From: Alphaproteobacteria bacterium MarineAlpha12_Bin1
GTDB taxonomy: Bacteria; Pseudomonadota; Alphaproteobacteria; UBA6615
Length of the DNA: 64,000 nucleotides
Direction of reading: 5' to 3'
NCBI GenBank assembly: GCA_002937505.1
Contig: PTJY01000003.1
Span: 192,060 to 256,059 of the forward strand
Part shown: piece by piece, positions 56,308 through 64,000 of the stretch
Layout of the letters: each line of letters begins with the position of its first letter
Numbering within the stretch: position 1 is the stretch's first letter
Notes under the pieces: generated by a model
The model's database searches: none
The model's input: the letters and a program-made list of their open reading frames with translations, nothing else
Told to the model about the DNA's origin: nothing
Program-made: the position numbers and the translations under genes

Positions 56308-57171
56308 TTATTCGTAAAATATGAAGGCTCTGCTTTCAATGCTTTGTCGTGCCGAAGCATCAATGGGACTTGATGGATCCTCAAAGGCAGAATGAAGGGC
56401 GTAGCGCGCCGTTCCATCCAAATCTGTGTCGTAGTTTTTGAAAAAAAGAACCTCTTCGCTTTTCATTTTAGCAAAATAATACCAGCGGTGATTGGGGTCA
56501 TAAGAAGCATGTTGAGTTTCGCTAGGCCTGGCATATTCGAATGAAGGTTCTTCTCTGTGCGGCGCACGTCGTTCCACCATGTGCATGAATTTATCATCTA
56601 TAGTTCTAGCGTCGCAAACAGCTAGAGGCCACTGCTCTATAGTTCCTGCTATCGACCTCCAGGCGTTTACAATACTAAATCGTTTTTTAAGTTTCTCTTC
56701 AGCCCCATCACCAAACACATCTCTCATTCGTTGACGAGCTGATGAGTCTGTGTAATCGCTATGAGGAAGAGCCACAGGATTACGTGCATTATGCTTTTCA
56801 CGATGAGCAATTAAGGTTGAACGACGTGTATGATCATAAACTACCGCTTCTGATCCTCCAGTTACTTTGACTAAAAGGTCCTCCAATTCGGGAGTGTATA
56901 AAGTAGAAAGCTGCGAATCATCATAGAAATCATTTACGGATGTAGCTTTTTCTGCAAGGGAAAAACCCTCAACATGCAAGGAAAAATTATTATTCATTAG
57001 ACGAGCGTTTTGTATTTTTATCAATTTCTTCTTACGTTCTCCTTCCATTATTTGCTCATCTGCAGGGGTATCTGTCTGATGAAATACAGGAGCCCTGCCA
57101 GTATCAATTAAGTACATCATTGGCACCTCTACTTCTGACGGTAAGTTTGCATCTGATTCTTGTTGTCCCAT
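56308..57171 (-). CDS. CmcJ/NvfI family oxidoreductase, short form
   Basis: 287 residues, paralogous to the gene at 46117-47388. The putative iron ligands are H137-x-D139 (LPHSDYTD) and H260 (LHSAFEDP), with R275 and R281 near the end (DASARQSIESRAF). The block before them (IEQWPLAVCDARTI) and HRWYYFAKM match the family as well. This copy begins with the MMYLIDTGRAP start typical of the family, so it is the standard length. ATG 57171 has GGTGG five bases upstream. Substrate unknown. Single gene, convergent with acuI. Confidence 0.74.
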   Translation of the reverse strand: MGQQESDANLPSEVEVPMMYLIDTGRAPVFHQTDTPADEQIMEGERKKKLIKIQNARLMNNNFSLHVEGFSLAEKATSVNDFYDDSQLSTLYTPELEDLLVKVTGGSEAVVYDHTRRSTLIAHREKHNARNPVALPHSDYTDSSARQRMRDVFGDGAEEKLKKRFSIVNAWRSIAGTIEQWPLAVCDARTIDDKFMHMVERRAPHREEPSFEYARPSETQHASYDPNHRWYYFAKMKSEEVLFFKNYDTDLDGTARYALHSAFEDPSSPIDASARQSIESRAFIFYE

Positions 57172-57321
57172 TAAATCCACCACAAATAATTTTATATGAA
57201 ATAAACTATCCTAGTTTGGCTAGTCGCTAACCCTAGTTTTTTTTCTAAACGGAGTTAAAACACTAATCTTTTAGATTTCAGAGCGCTAGTCCTATTGTTC
57301 TGGATAAGATTACACTCAGAC

Positions 57322-57600
57322 TCATTTTAGGCTAAGCATTTCTTTCTTAAGGAGATCCTTTTTTTTCTTTATTCCTCCTTTTCCTGAATAACCACCTAAG
57401 CCCCCATCCGATCTAATAACTCTGTGGCATGGGATGATCTCTGGGTATGGATTTTTTCCGCAAGCGTTAGCGACAGCTCTGGCAGCAGTCGGTTTTCCCA
57501 ACGCAATAGCGATCTCTTTGTAGGTTCTCGTTTCACCCACAGGAATATTTTTTAGTTCATGCCAAACTCTAATTTGGAATTTAGTTCCATTTAACTTCAT
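57322..57600 (-). CDS. Short methylated-DNA-cysteine methyltransferase
   Basis: 92-residue alkyltransferase domain with the active-site Cys C58 in PEIIPCHRV, the arginine finger R41 in AARAVANACG and Y27. The N-terminal ribonuclease-H-like domain of full Ogt/Ada is missing. As the cysteine is present it is not an alkyltransferase-like (ATL) protein, in which this residue is Trp. The frame stays open upstream into the SDR gene, so translation could start up to 19 residues earlier. It starts 16 bases after the SDR stop and is probably co-transcribed with it. Confidence 0.82.
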   Translation of the reverse strand: MKLNGTKFQIRVWHELKNIPVGETRTYKEIAIALGKPTAARAVANACGKNPYPEIIPCHRVIRSDGGLGGYSGKGGIKKKKDLLKKEMLSLK

Positions 57601-57616
57601 TCTTTTCTGCAAACGA

Positions 57617-58363
57617 TCAGTAACTTGATCGCCCTCCCGTAATATCAAAAACCGCACCTGTTGAAAACGAACATTCTTCTGATGATAACCAGGAAACCAA
57701 TAAAGCTATTTCTTCTACCTCTACGAACCGACCCATAGGTATCTTAGACAGCATGTAATTCACATGTTCTTCCGACATTTGATCAAAGATTCGTGTTTTG
57801 GCAGCTGCTGGTGTGACGCAATTCACCCTTATATTACTATCGGCTAATTCTTTACCAAGAGACTTAGTTAGACCAATTACGCCCGCTTTGGCAGCACTAT
57901 AAGCTGGAGCATTGGGGTTGCCTTCTTTTCCTGCTACCGAGGATATATTGATTATTCTTCCATATCCGGAAGACATCATTATTGGAACAACCGTTCGGCA
58001 ACAATAAAAGACTCCATTTAAATCTATATCAATAACTTGCTTCCAATCTTCTATAGGGTATTCCCAAGTGGGTAGATTAGGCCCTGAGATTCCAGCATTA
58101 TTTACTAAAATATCAATTCCCCCCATCTGTTTGACTGTGTCTTGGGTGGCTTGGATGACTGAGCTAGGATTTGTCACATCGACTTCTGAGTAAAAGGCTT
58201 TATCCCCCAACTTTTCTGCAGTTTTTAAAACAAGATCTAGATCTAGATCCCAAAGGCAAACATCCGCTCCCTGACGTAAAAGTTGAGACGAGATCGCTAG
58301 ACCGATGCCCTGAGCAGCACCTGTTACCACGGCCCGTTTACCCTTTAAACGAGGTTCATACAT
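57617..58363 (-). CDS. Short-chain dehydrogenase/reductase
   Basis: 248-residue classical SDR: TGAAQGIGLAI, NNAG, the catalytic Ser in NISSVAG and the YxxxK in PAYSAAKAG. The ending (GAVFDITGGRSSY) resembles FabG-like and sugar-dehydrogenase members; the substrate is not evident. ATG 58363 has GGAG eight bases before; an upstream ATG 18 bases earlier lacks one. It precedes the alkyltransferase gene, the pair probably forming an operon. Confidence 0.87.
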   Translation of the reverse strand: MYEPRLKGKRAVVTGAAQGIGLAISSQLLRQGADVCLWDLDLDLVLKTAEKLGDKAFYSEVDVTNPSSVIQATQDTVKQMGGIDILVNNAGISGPNLPTWEYPIEDWKQVIDIDLNGVFYCCRTVVPIMMSSGYGRIINISSVAGKEGNPNAPAYSAAKAGVIGLTKSLGKELADSNIRVNCVTPAAAKTRIFDQMSEEHVNYMLSKIPMGRFVEVEEIALLVSWLSSEECSFSTGAVFDITGGRSSY

Positions 58364-58452
58364 AGATATCACTCCAGTCATAACAATTTTTATATAGTAA
58401 ACAGGATGTTAGCTTAAGTCGTTAAAAAGGCAATTTACAAACAACCAAAAAA

Positions 58453-58480
58453 TAAGAGCCCTTCACTCATTGGGCTCTTA
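58453..58480 (-). terminator. Intrinsic terminator after the 134-residue protein gene
   Basis: TAAGAGCCC (58453-58461) and GGGCTCTTA (58472-58480) form a nine-base-pair stem with a ten-base loop. On the minus strand the stem is followed by a run of T (complement of the A-run at 58447-58452). It lies 44 bases after the stop at 58525 and ends that transcript before the SDR gene. Confidence 0.88.
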
Positions 58481-58524
58481 ATCTTTACTGGAAAACCTTC
58501 AAAAAGTTTCAAAAATATTTTTAT

Positions 58525-58929
58525 TTATTTCCACTCCCAAATTTCCCAAGTTGCATTACCTTCAGCATCAACATCCCACTCGTAAACCGCGGCAATTCCA
58601 TTTAGACTAGAAAGGGATGGTGCGGACGTTTCAAAGTAAACAGAGCCCCTAAAGGCCGCACCACCATCTGATGTAAAATTACCAACTCCTGTTGCCCTAA
58701 AAGTTCCAACACCATCTTGAGCCATTACAACTCCTTGGTTAGGGCATTCACCTATAAGACTGCCATCTGATCTCATCTGAGCCCAATAAGTAGCTAAGGT
58801 ATGCACTTCAACTCCTGCAAGAGTACCGTCTCCTTCTGCTGTAGTCTCAAATTTGGGAAGCGAGCCTTCAGCCGGTAAAGGTTTGTTTGAGCAAGAAGCC
58901 TTTAAAGAACCGATTTTTTCTCCCAACAT
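58525..58929 (-). CDS. Conserved hypothetical protein (134 residues)
   Basis: Not assigned to a named family. The sequence is rich in Gly, Thr, Ala and aromatic residues and looks all-beta: MLGEKIGSLKASC at the start, a repeated pattern of alternating strands (GTLAGVEVHTLATYWAQMR, GVVMAQDGVGTFRATGVG) and an end with AVYEWDVDAEGNATWEIWEW. I recall similar short proteins annotated as hypothetical in actinobacteria and proteobacteria; a lipocalin- or cyclase-like barrel is a guess. No leader. GGAGAG before ATG 58929 fixes the start. Single gene with its own terminator. Confidence 0.7.
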   Translation of the reverse strand: MLGEKIGSLKASCSNKPLPAEGSLPKFETTAEGDGTLAGVEVHTLATYWAQMRSDGSLIGECPNQGVVMAQDGVGTFRATGVGNFTSDGGAAFRGSVYFETSAPSLSSLNGIAAVYEWDVDAEGNATWEIWEWK

Positions 58930-59044
58930 ATCTCTCTCCAATCACTGTTTATTATAATATTTTGTATGCAGATTAACACATATAAGTAAGTTTAACTTAT
59001 TCTTACGAACACTATTCTAGTAATAGATCACTTTTATCAGTTAT

Positions 59045-60199
59045 TCAAAGTTTCTGAGCAACACCAGCTGCTGCTTCGCCAAGCAGACGACAACGGATAC
59101 CCGTGCCCGCCCCTTCGCATTGAAAATTGGTGCAATAACTAAAAGCTAAGTTTCGTTCCCTGTCACAAAAACCAAGCGCGCCGCCAGAACCTAATTTACC
59201 GAAAGCGGTCATATTCCTACCCATAGCTATGTATGGTGGGCTATTGTGCTCAAACCCTAGGCCCATTCGCAGATCCCAGCCGGTCATATAGCAAGTGTCT
59301 TCCCAAACCAATTTAGACGCCTGCTCCACAGTTGTTGGCTTAAGAATTCTTATGCCTTCAACTTCACCATCACCAGCTAACATGGCATATATTTTAGCTA
59401 CACCGCGTGCATTACCATGTCCACCAAAAGCTGGTAACTCTCCTTCTCTTATTTCCTTACAATTCAGTAAATCATCTCTCTCGGGACGTCCTGACCAGGC
59501 TCGATGCAAATTTGAACCCGGTTGAGCTCCATCCGACCAAAAAACGTTTTCAGGATTCAAGTGCATTGTAGCGCAGAGATTTGATTCGTCAGGGGATAGT
59601 CCAATATTATATTCAGCGTCAAGTGGACCCGATATTTCATCGCGAATAAACTGACCTATCGATTTTCCCGAAACGTGACGCACCACCTCGCCAAGAATAA
59701 ATCCAATATTTATCGTATTATATGCCCCCTTTGTCCCTGCTTCAAAAGCAGGCTCCTGTGCAGCAATAGCAGCGCACTGGGCCGCGTAGTTAAACCAATC
59801 ACCGGGAACAGCTTGATCCGAAAAAATAGCGCCACATTCATGTCCAAGAACATGACTAACAAGAATATGTGACTTTCCCTTTTGAGCGAACTCAGGCCAA
59901 TATTCTGCGACCGGAGCATTAATATTAACCTTACCTTGATCTGATAGAACATGAACTGCCAAGGCGCACATAGACTTAGCCACCGAATTCATAAGTACTA
60001 TGGTTTCCTCAACCCATGGGCTTTGACGATCTTCATCCTTGTGCCCTCCCCAAAGATCAACCACCTTTTCTCCATCTTTATAAACACAAACTCCAGCACC
60101 AATCTCCTTCCGACTAGAAAAATTCTCATAAAAAGTTTCCTCAACCGACGCAAACTCAGAATTGCAAAAACCTTCGATTGGTATCCCGTTATTCGTCAT
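59045..60199 (-). CDS. Class C beta-lactamase-fold serine hydrolase
   Basis: 384 residues of the beta-lactamase/EstB-type esterase family. The SxxK motif is S72-V-A-K75 in LMNSVAKSM, and a likely YxN-type tyrosine is Y160 in GAYNTIN; a GHGNARG segment near residue 260 stands in the second half. No signal peptide, so a cytoplasmic esterase or transesterase is likelier than a beta-lactamase. GGAGG lies four bases from the ATG. It appears monocistronic. Confidence 0.85.
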   Translation of the reverse strand: MTNNGIPIEGFCNSEFASVEETFYENFSSRKEIGAGVCVYKDGEKVVDLWGGHKDEDRQSPWVEETIVLMNSVAKSMCALAVHVLSDQGKVNINAPVAEYWPEFAQKGKSHILVSHVLGHECGAIFSDQAVPGDWFNYAAQCAAIAAQEPAFEAGTKGAYNTINIGFILGEVVRHVSGKSIGQFIRDEISGPLDAEYNIGLSPDESNLCATMHLNPENVFWSDGAQPGSNLHRAWSGRPERDDLLNCKEIREGELPAFGGHGNARGVAKIYAMLAGDGEVEGIRILKPTTVEQASKLVWEDTCYMTGWDLRMGLGFEHNSPPYIAMGRNMTAFGKLGSGGALGFCDRERNLAFSYCTNFQCEGAGTGIRCRLLGEAAAGVAQKL

Positions 60200-60370
60200 A
60201 GTTCCTCCAGATAATACTCTAATCCAAGCCTAGTTAATTCTCCTAATGTAATACTAAAGTGCCATTATTGCATTCTTCTTTTCCGTGGTGAATGCCCTTG
60301 TTGAGTCTTTATCACTCATCTATGATTTATATAATAACTATTCTTAAAAAAGATAAGGGGTTAAAAGCTT

Positions 60371-60763
60371 ATGTCCACTGAACTTGAGATGCTGGTTTGG
60401 GTTTCTGGTTTAACGATTTTGATGTGGGTTCCATACATCTTATCACATATTTCTAATAATGGACTTATGCCGTCTTTGACATATCAAGCGGATGAGAATT
60501 CTTTGACTGGATGGGCATTACGAGCCAAACGTGCCCATTATAATGCAGTTGAAAATCTAGCTCCATTCGCAGCTTTAGTTATTGCTGCAAATTTAGCTGG
60601 AGTTACGAATGATGCGACTGTTTCCGCAGCAATTGCTTATTTCTGGCTACGATTAGCTCACTATTTGACTTATTTAGCCGGCATACCATTTGCCCGGACA
60701 CTAACTTTTGCCGGAGGTTGGTTAGCACAACTCTGTATTCTATACCAAATTATAATAGCTTAA
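60371..60763 (+). CDS. MAPEG family membrane protein
   Basis: 130-residue integral-membrane protein with four hydrophobic helices. The RAKRAHYNAVENLAPFAALV segment is the MAPEG signature (membrane-associated proteins in eicosanoid and glutathione metabolism), where Arg and Asn/Glu contact glutathione in known members. Function in bacteria is mostly unknown. AAGGGG lies ten bases before the ATG. It is divergent from the serine hydrolase. Confidence 0.85.
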   Translation: MSTELEMLVWVSGLTILMWVPYILSHISNNGLMPSLTYQADENSLTGWALRAKRAHYNAVENLAPFAALVIAANLAGVTNDATVSAAIAYFWLRLAHYLTYLAGIPFARTLTFAGGWLAQLCILYQIIIA

Positions 60764-60837
60764 TGCCATGGATTGCTTATGTTCAGATGTTAAATTTAAA
60801 TAGAACCAAAGAAAACGGTTTTAGATAAATGTTCGAA

Positions 60838-61842
60838 CTAATCTAATCTCGGTTGTAAGACGATTTTGCCAAGAACCTTGCCTTCTTCCAACTGTTTGTG
60901 AGCTAACACAGCTTCACCAAGAGAAAGCTTTGAAAAGATAACCGGTTTTATTCGTTCCTCGGCAATCATATCGATGAGCATAGATAAATCTTTAGAAGTA
61001 TCCTCTGGGTTTTCGTCATACGAGTGGATAGAGAACATGCGCACAGCGGGACTATGGTTCCACCTCTTACATTGTGCAGCGAACACATCATCTGTAGGTA
61101 ATCCACCGATCAACCCATAGAGCACCAATGTGCCTGCAGGTGCTAATAAATCTAAGTAACCCACAAATTTTTCTCCCCCTACTGGATCAATGAAGTGGTC
61201 TACTCCTCGGTCATCAGTAATCTCCATTATACGTTTAGCCAAATCCTCTGTAAGGGTATTGATCACATGGTCAGCATTCTGATCACGGGCAAAGCTTGCC
61301 TTACTATCACTTCTCACAACAGCAATTGTTTCCAAGTCGGCATCTTTTGAAAGTTGCATCAAGGCGCTTCCCAAACCACCAGCAGCACCAACAATAACTA
61401 TTGTTTCCCCTTTTCTTGCCCTCACTGCAGTATGCAATATGCGATGAGCAACTCTGTAATTTGTTAGACAAGCTGCCTCGGCAAGATCAACGTCATCACG
61501 ACATGGAACGACAAAATCTGCATCTACAGAAACGTATTCTGCATAACAACTTCGTGTAGGAACATTTGTTACAATAACTGCATCACCATTTTTGTGACCT
61601 GTTACATCTTCCCCGATAGTCTCAATATATCCACTCATTTCAATGCCAGGAATAGTCGGTAGTTCTGGCATCCAGGGATAACGCCCATTTCGGACTAGTT
61701 GATCAGCCAGCCCAACTCCGATTGAATGGGCCCGCACCAGAACCTCTCTTGGTCCTGGAGTCGGTCGGTTAATTTCATCGAGTTGAAGGACTTCTGGACC
61801 GCCTGTATGATGCAAGCGTATAGCGTTCATTGGGTTTTGCAT
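60838..61842 (-). CDS. Quinone oxidoreductase-like MDR protein
   Basis: 334-residue zinc-free MDR reductase: GroES-like domain (GGPEVLQLDEINRPTPGP, GIEMSGYI) and nucleotide fold (IVIVGAAGGLGSALMQLS). Relatives reduce quinones or enones with NADPH. Start may be ATG 61842 or ATG 61830 (MNAIRLHHTGGP, closer to the family norm). It lies eight bases after the SDR gene on the same strand, so frmA-SDR-MDR look like an operon. Confidence 0.85.
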   Translation of the reverse strand: MQNPMNAIRLHHTGGPEVLQLDEINRPTPGPREVLVRAHSIGVGLADQLVRNGRYPWMPELPTIPGIEMSGYIETIGEDVTGHKNGDAVIVTNVPTRSCYAEYVSVDADFVVPCRDDVDLAEAACLTNYRVAHRILHTAVRARKGETIVIVGAAGGLGSALMQLSKDADLETIAVVRSDSKASFARDQNADHVINTLTEDLAKRIMEITDDRGVDHFIDPVGGEKFVGYLDLLAPAGTLVLYGLIGGLPTDDVFAAQCKRWNHSPAVRMFSIHSYDENPEDTSKDLSMLIDMIAEERIKPVIFSKLSLGEAVLAHKQLEEGKVLGKIVLQPRLD

Positions 61843-61850
61843 CTGGTTTA

Positions 61851-62645
61851 TTATCCTATATTTGACGACAAACCACCATCAACTGGCATTATAATACCAG
61901 TTATGTAATTTGCCTCATCGGAAGCTAAAAATACTGCCGCATTTGCCACATCCCAGGCAGTGCCCATACGACGCAATAGTGGTACTCTTGCATCCCGTCC
62001 CCTTCTAACTGCATCTCTGTCTATTTTCTGCTCACGAGCTCTTCGTTCTATTGCCATTGGAGTATCCATAAGGCCTGGCAAAATGACATTTGCTCGAACT
62101 CCATAAGCTGCGTTTTCCATTGCAAGGTGGTGCGTCATTGTATTAACAGCGCCCTTACCTGTCTTATATGTAATGCTATTGTGAGAACAGATAGAAGCTA
62201 TTGAGGAGATATTTATTATCACTCCCTCTTTCTGATCTCTCATTACAGGAAGAACATGCTTGCAGGTCATAAACATGCCCTTCACATTCATTTCCATTAG
62301 CTGATCCCATATTGATGCATCCATTTCCTGGGTTTCAGTATCACCTTCAGAACGACCAACATTGTTATGCAAGATGTCAATTTTACCAAAATGCTTGTAG
62401 CACTCCTGAGCAATATTTTTACAATTAGATTCTTCTGTAATATCGGCGGTAAGTATTTTACAAATACCACCATTCTCTTCTATCATCCTAGATGTATCGG
62501 TTACCCAGTCTCTATTCTTATCTACTAAGAGTACCTTTGCACCTTCTTGTGCAAAACGAACAGCTGTAGCCCTACCATTACCAATTGTTTCACCGGGTTG
62601 CTGTCCAGCGCCGACCACAATAGCAACTTTATCCTTCAATCTCAT
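61851..62645 (-). CDS. Short-chain dehydrogenase/reductase
   Basis: 264-residue SDR. The cofactor loop is a longer variant, GAGQQPGETIGNGRATA; NNVG replaces NNAG; the catalytic Ser is in NISSIAS and Y/K in ITYKTGKGAV. ADITEES gives the adenine-ring Asp. AGGAG seven bases upstream of the ATG. It lies between the MDR gene and the formaldehyde dehydrogenase gene on the same strand and is probably co-transcribed; the substrate is unknown. Confidence 0.87.
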   Translation of the reverse strand: MRLKDKVAIVVGAGQQPGETIGNGRATAVRFAQEGAKVLLVDKNRDWVTDTSRMIEENGGICKILTADITEESNCKNIAQECYKHFGKIDILHNNVGRSEGDTETQEMDASIWDQLMEMNVKGMFMTCKHVLPVMRDQKEGVIINISSIASICSHNSITYKTGKGAVNTMTHHLAMENAAYGVRANVILPGLMDTPMAIERRAREQKIDRDAVRRGRDARVPLLRRMGTAWDVANAAVFLASDEANYITGIIMPVDGGLSSNIG

Positions 62646-62681
62646 TGCCCTTCTCCTGGTTCATCCCTTCTGTTTGTTTTC

Positions 62682-63794
62682 CTAAAACTCCACAACGGAA
62701 CGGATCGACTTTCCCTCATGCATGAGGTTAAACCCATGGTTAATTTCGTTTAAGCTGAGCTTATGAGTAATCATCGGATCAATTTCTATTTTGCCATCCA
62801 TATACCAGTCGACAATATTGGGCACATCAGTTCTGCCCGACGCACCACCAAATGCGGTACCTCTCCAAACACGACCCGTAACTAGCTGGAATGGTCTTGT
62901 ATTAATTTCAGCTCCGGCAGGAGCTACACCAATTATAATACTTTCTCCCCATCCTTTATGAGCAGACTCTAATGCAATGCGCATCACAGAAACATTACCA
63001 GTAGCATCAAAGGTATAATCGGCGCCGCCGTTAGTCAGATCAACTAGGTAGGCAACTAAATCTCCTTGTATATCTGACGGATTAACGAAATCTGTCATAC
63101 CAAAATGGCTACCCATTGAAGCTTTACTAGCATTAATATCAACACCGACGATTTGATCTGCTCCAGAGAGACGAAGGCCCTGAATCACATTCAGCCCTAT
63201 GCCCCCAAGACCAAACACAATTGCTCGGCTCCCGATCTCGACTTTTGCGGTGTTAATAACTGCTCCGACGCCTGTCGTAACACCACATCCGATATAACAG
63301 ATCTTATCAAATGGAGCGTCTTTTCGTACTTTTGCAAGTGCAATCTCTGGCACAACTGTATGGTTTGCAAAAGTAGAACATCCCATATAGTGATATATCG
63401 GTGTACCATCCAACATTGAAAAACGTGTAGACCCGTCAGGCAAAAGGCCCTGACCTTGAGTCGTCCGAATTGACTGACAGAGATTGGTTTTGGGGTTAAG
63501 GCAATAATCACATTCCCGGCATTCAGGCGTGTAAAGCGGGATCACATGGTCACCAATTTCAAGGCTGGTCACGCCTTCACCAACATCAATAACAATCCCG
63601 GCACCTTCATGACCTAGTATTGCGGGAAATATGCCCTCTGGATCATCGCCAGATCGAGTGAAATCATCAGTATGGCAGAGGCCAGTTGCCTTAATTTCCA
63701 CTAATACCTCTCCTTTGCGTGGCATTTCTAAATTGACTTCCATGATTTCTAACTGTTTTCCAGCTTCTAAAGCGACTGCTGCACGTGTTTTCAT
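62682..63794 (-). CDS. frmA: S-(hydroxymethyl)glutathione dehydrogenase / class III alcohol dehydrogenase
   Basis: Glutathione-dependent formaldehyde oxidation (and S-nitrosoglutathione reduction). 370 residues. Catalytic zinc ligands are C40, H62 and C170 (with E63); the structural zinc site has C92, C95, C98 and C106. The TQGQGLLPDGSTRF segment is that of class III enzymes, where it lines the glutathione site, and GLGGIGLNVIQG is the NAD motif. AGGGGG seven bases from the ATG. First gene of a probable frmA-SDR-MDR operon; S-formylglutathione hydrolase is not adjacent in view. Confidence 0.9.
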   Translation of the reverse strand: MKTRAAVALEAGKQLEIMEVNLEMPRKGEVLVEIKATGLCHTDDFTRSGDDPEGIFPAILGHEGAGIVIDVGEGVTSLEIGDHVIPLYTPECRECDYCLNPKTNLCQSIRTTQGQGLLPDGSTRFSMLDGTPIYHYMGCSTFANHTVVPEIALAKVRKDAPFDKICYIGCGVTTGVGAVINTAKVEIGSRAIVFGLGGIGLNVIQGLRLSGADQIVGVDINASKASMGSHFGMTDFVNPSDIQGDLVAYLVDLTNGGADYTFDATGNVSVMRIALESAHKGWGESIIIGVAPAGAEINTRPFQLVTGRVWRGTAFGGASGRTDVPNIVDWYMDGKIEIDPMITHKLSLNEINHGFNLMHEGKSIRSVVEF

Positions 63795-64000
63795 TTAATT
63801 ACCCCCTTGAAAAATTCTTTTTCTTAATTCTCTATCTTATTTTTGTAACTTGATAAAAAACTATCCTATCTTCATGTTCCAATATAAGCGGAACTAAAGA
63901 GGCTTTACTCAATAAATAATATCTCTTTTATATATATTTTTGCCTGATGGTTTCTTCCAATAGCAACTATGCCCAAGGACGTAATACCTCTAGATTGAAC
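63795..64000. other. AT-rich end of the window
   Basis: 206 bases upstream of frmA with its promoter region; no gene is visible in full. On the minus strand a frame entering from the right edge ends at 63967 with FNLEVLRPWA and a TAG; this may be the C-terminus of a further gene, but a 10-residue tail is too short to name it. Confidence 0.3.

Noticed and set aside
46117-57171. Prophage or integrative element carrying the catabolic genes
   Set aside because: No integrase, tRNA-flanking repeat, transposase or phage gene was seen, and the genes look like ordinary single-gene units.
59045-60199. Antibiotic resistance beta-lactamase
   Set aside because: The SxxK fold is shared by esterases and peptidases; no signal peptide and no ampR-like neighbour, so resistance is not supported.
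1-64000. tRNA, rRNA or CRISPR arrays
   Set aside because: No cloverleaf-like segment, rRNA motif or regularly spaced repeats were recognised by reading; a covariance-model scan would be needed to exclude small RNAs.

Overview
The window is a 64 kb piece of an AT-rich alphaproteobacterial chromosome, probably a free-living marine member of a Rhodospirillales-like lineage. This rests on gene order (lptF-lptG-lptD-surA-pdxA-rsmA; rplI-rpsR-rpsF facing fabD-fabG-acpP-fabF-mltG-gmk; dnaB-alr-mlaE-mlaF-radA-cvpA-purF), on DUF2794 and DUF2066 proteins typical of alphaproteobacteria, and on many small catabolic enzymes in the last third. Taxonomy cannot be fixed without a search. I saw no rRNA, tRNA, CRISPR array, insertion sequence, integrase or phage gene.

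Housekeeping part, about 1-34.8 kb. A DUF2066 fragment faces away from purM-purN. Then come ndk, holC and pepA on the minus strand and an outer-membrane/LPS assembly run lptF-lptG-lptD-surA followed by pdxA and rsmA. Next is a minus-strand block of gmk, mltG and the fatty-acid genes fabF-acpP-fabG-fabD, divergent from the ribosomal operon rpsF-rpsR-rplI. A cyclopropane fatty acid synthase and a quinone-oxidoreductase-like gene lead to dnaB-alr-mlaE-mlaF-radA-cvpA-purF-SDR. The convergent der-bamB-yfgM operon closes this part.

Middle part, about 34.8-45.5 kb. A compact cell-wall sugar salvage cluster holds a NamZ-type exo-muramidase (DUF1343), nagA, a BadF-type amino-sugar kinase and murQ; together they could turn muropeptide-derived MurNAc and GlcNAc into GlcN-6-P. 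It is followed by dusA, panC-panB, an ABC-F ATPase, a secreted polysaccharide-lyase-like protein and thrH.

Accessory part, about 45.5-64 kb. Mostly single genes or short operons of catabolic or detoxifying enzymes: two CmcJ/NvfI-type putative non-haem iron oxygenases, an amidase-signature hydrolase, an Asp-box beta-propeller paired with an FAD monooxygenase, a nitrilase divergent from a mandelate-racemase-like enolase-superfamily enzyme, a crotonase-fold enzyme lacking both classical glutamates, an AcuI-type reductase, several SDR and MDR dehydrogenases, a short alkyltransferase, a class-C beta-lactamase-fold hydrolase, a MAPEG protein and glutathione-dependent formaldehyde dehydrogenase. The most notable points are the apparent ATT start of purM, the wall-sugar recycling cluster, the two oxygenase paralogues bracketing the nitrile/amide/mandelate-like set, and an enolase-superfamily active site with a Lys-to-Arg change. 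None amounts to proof of a wholly new system; the 46-57 kb segment is the best candidate for unexplored chemistry.
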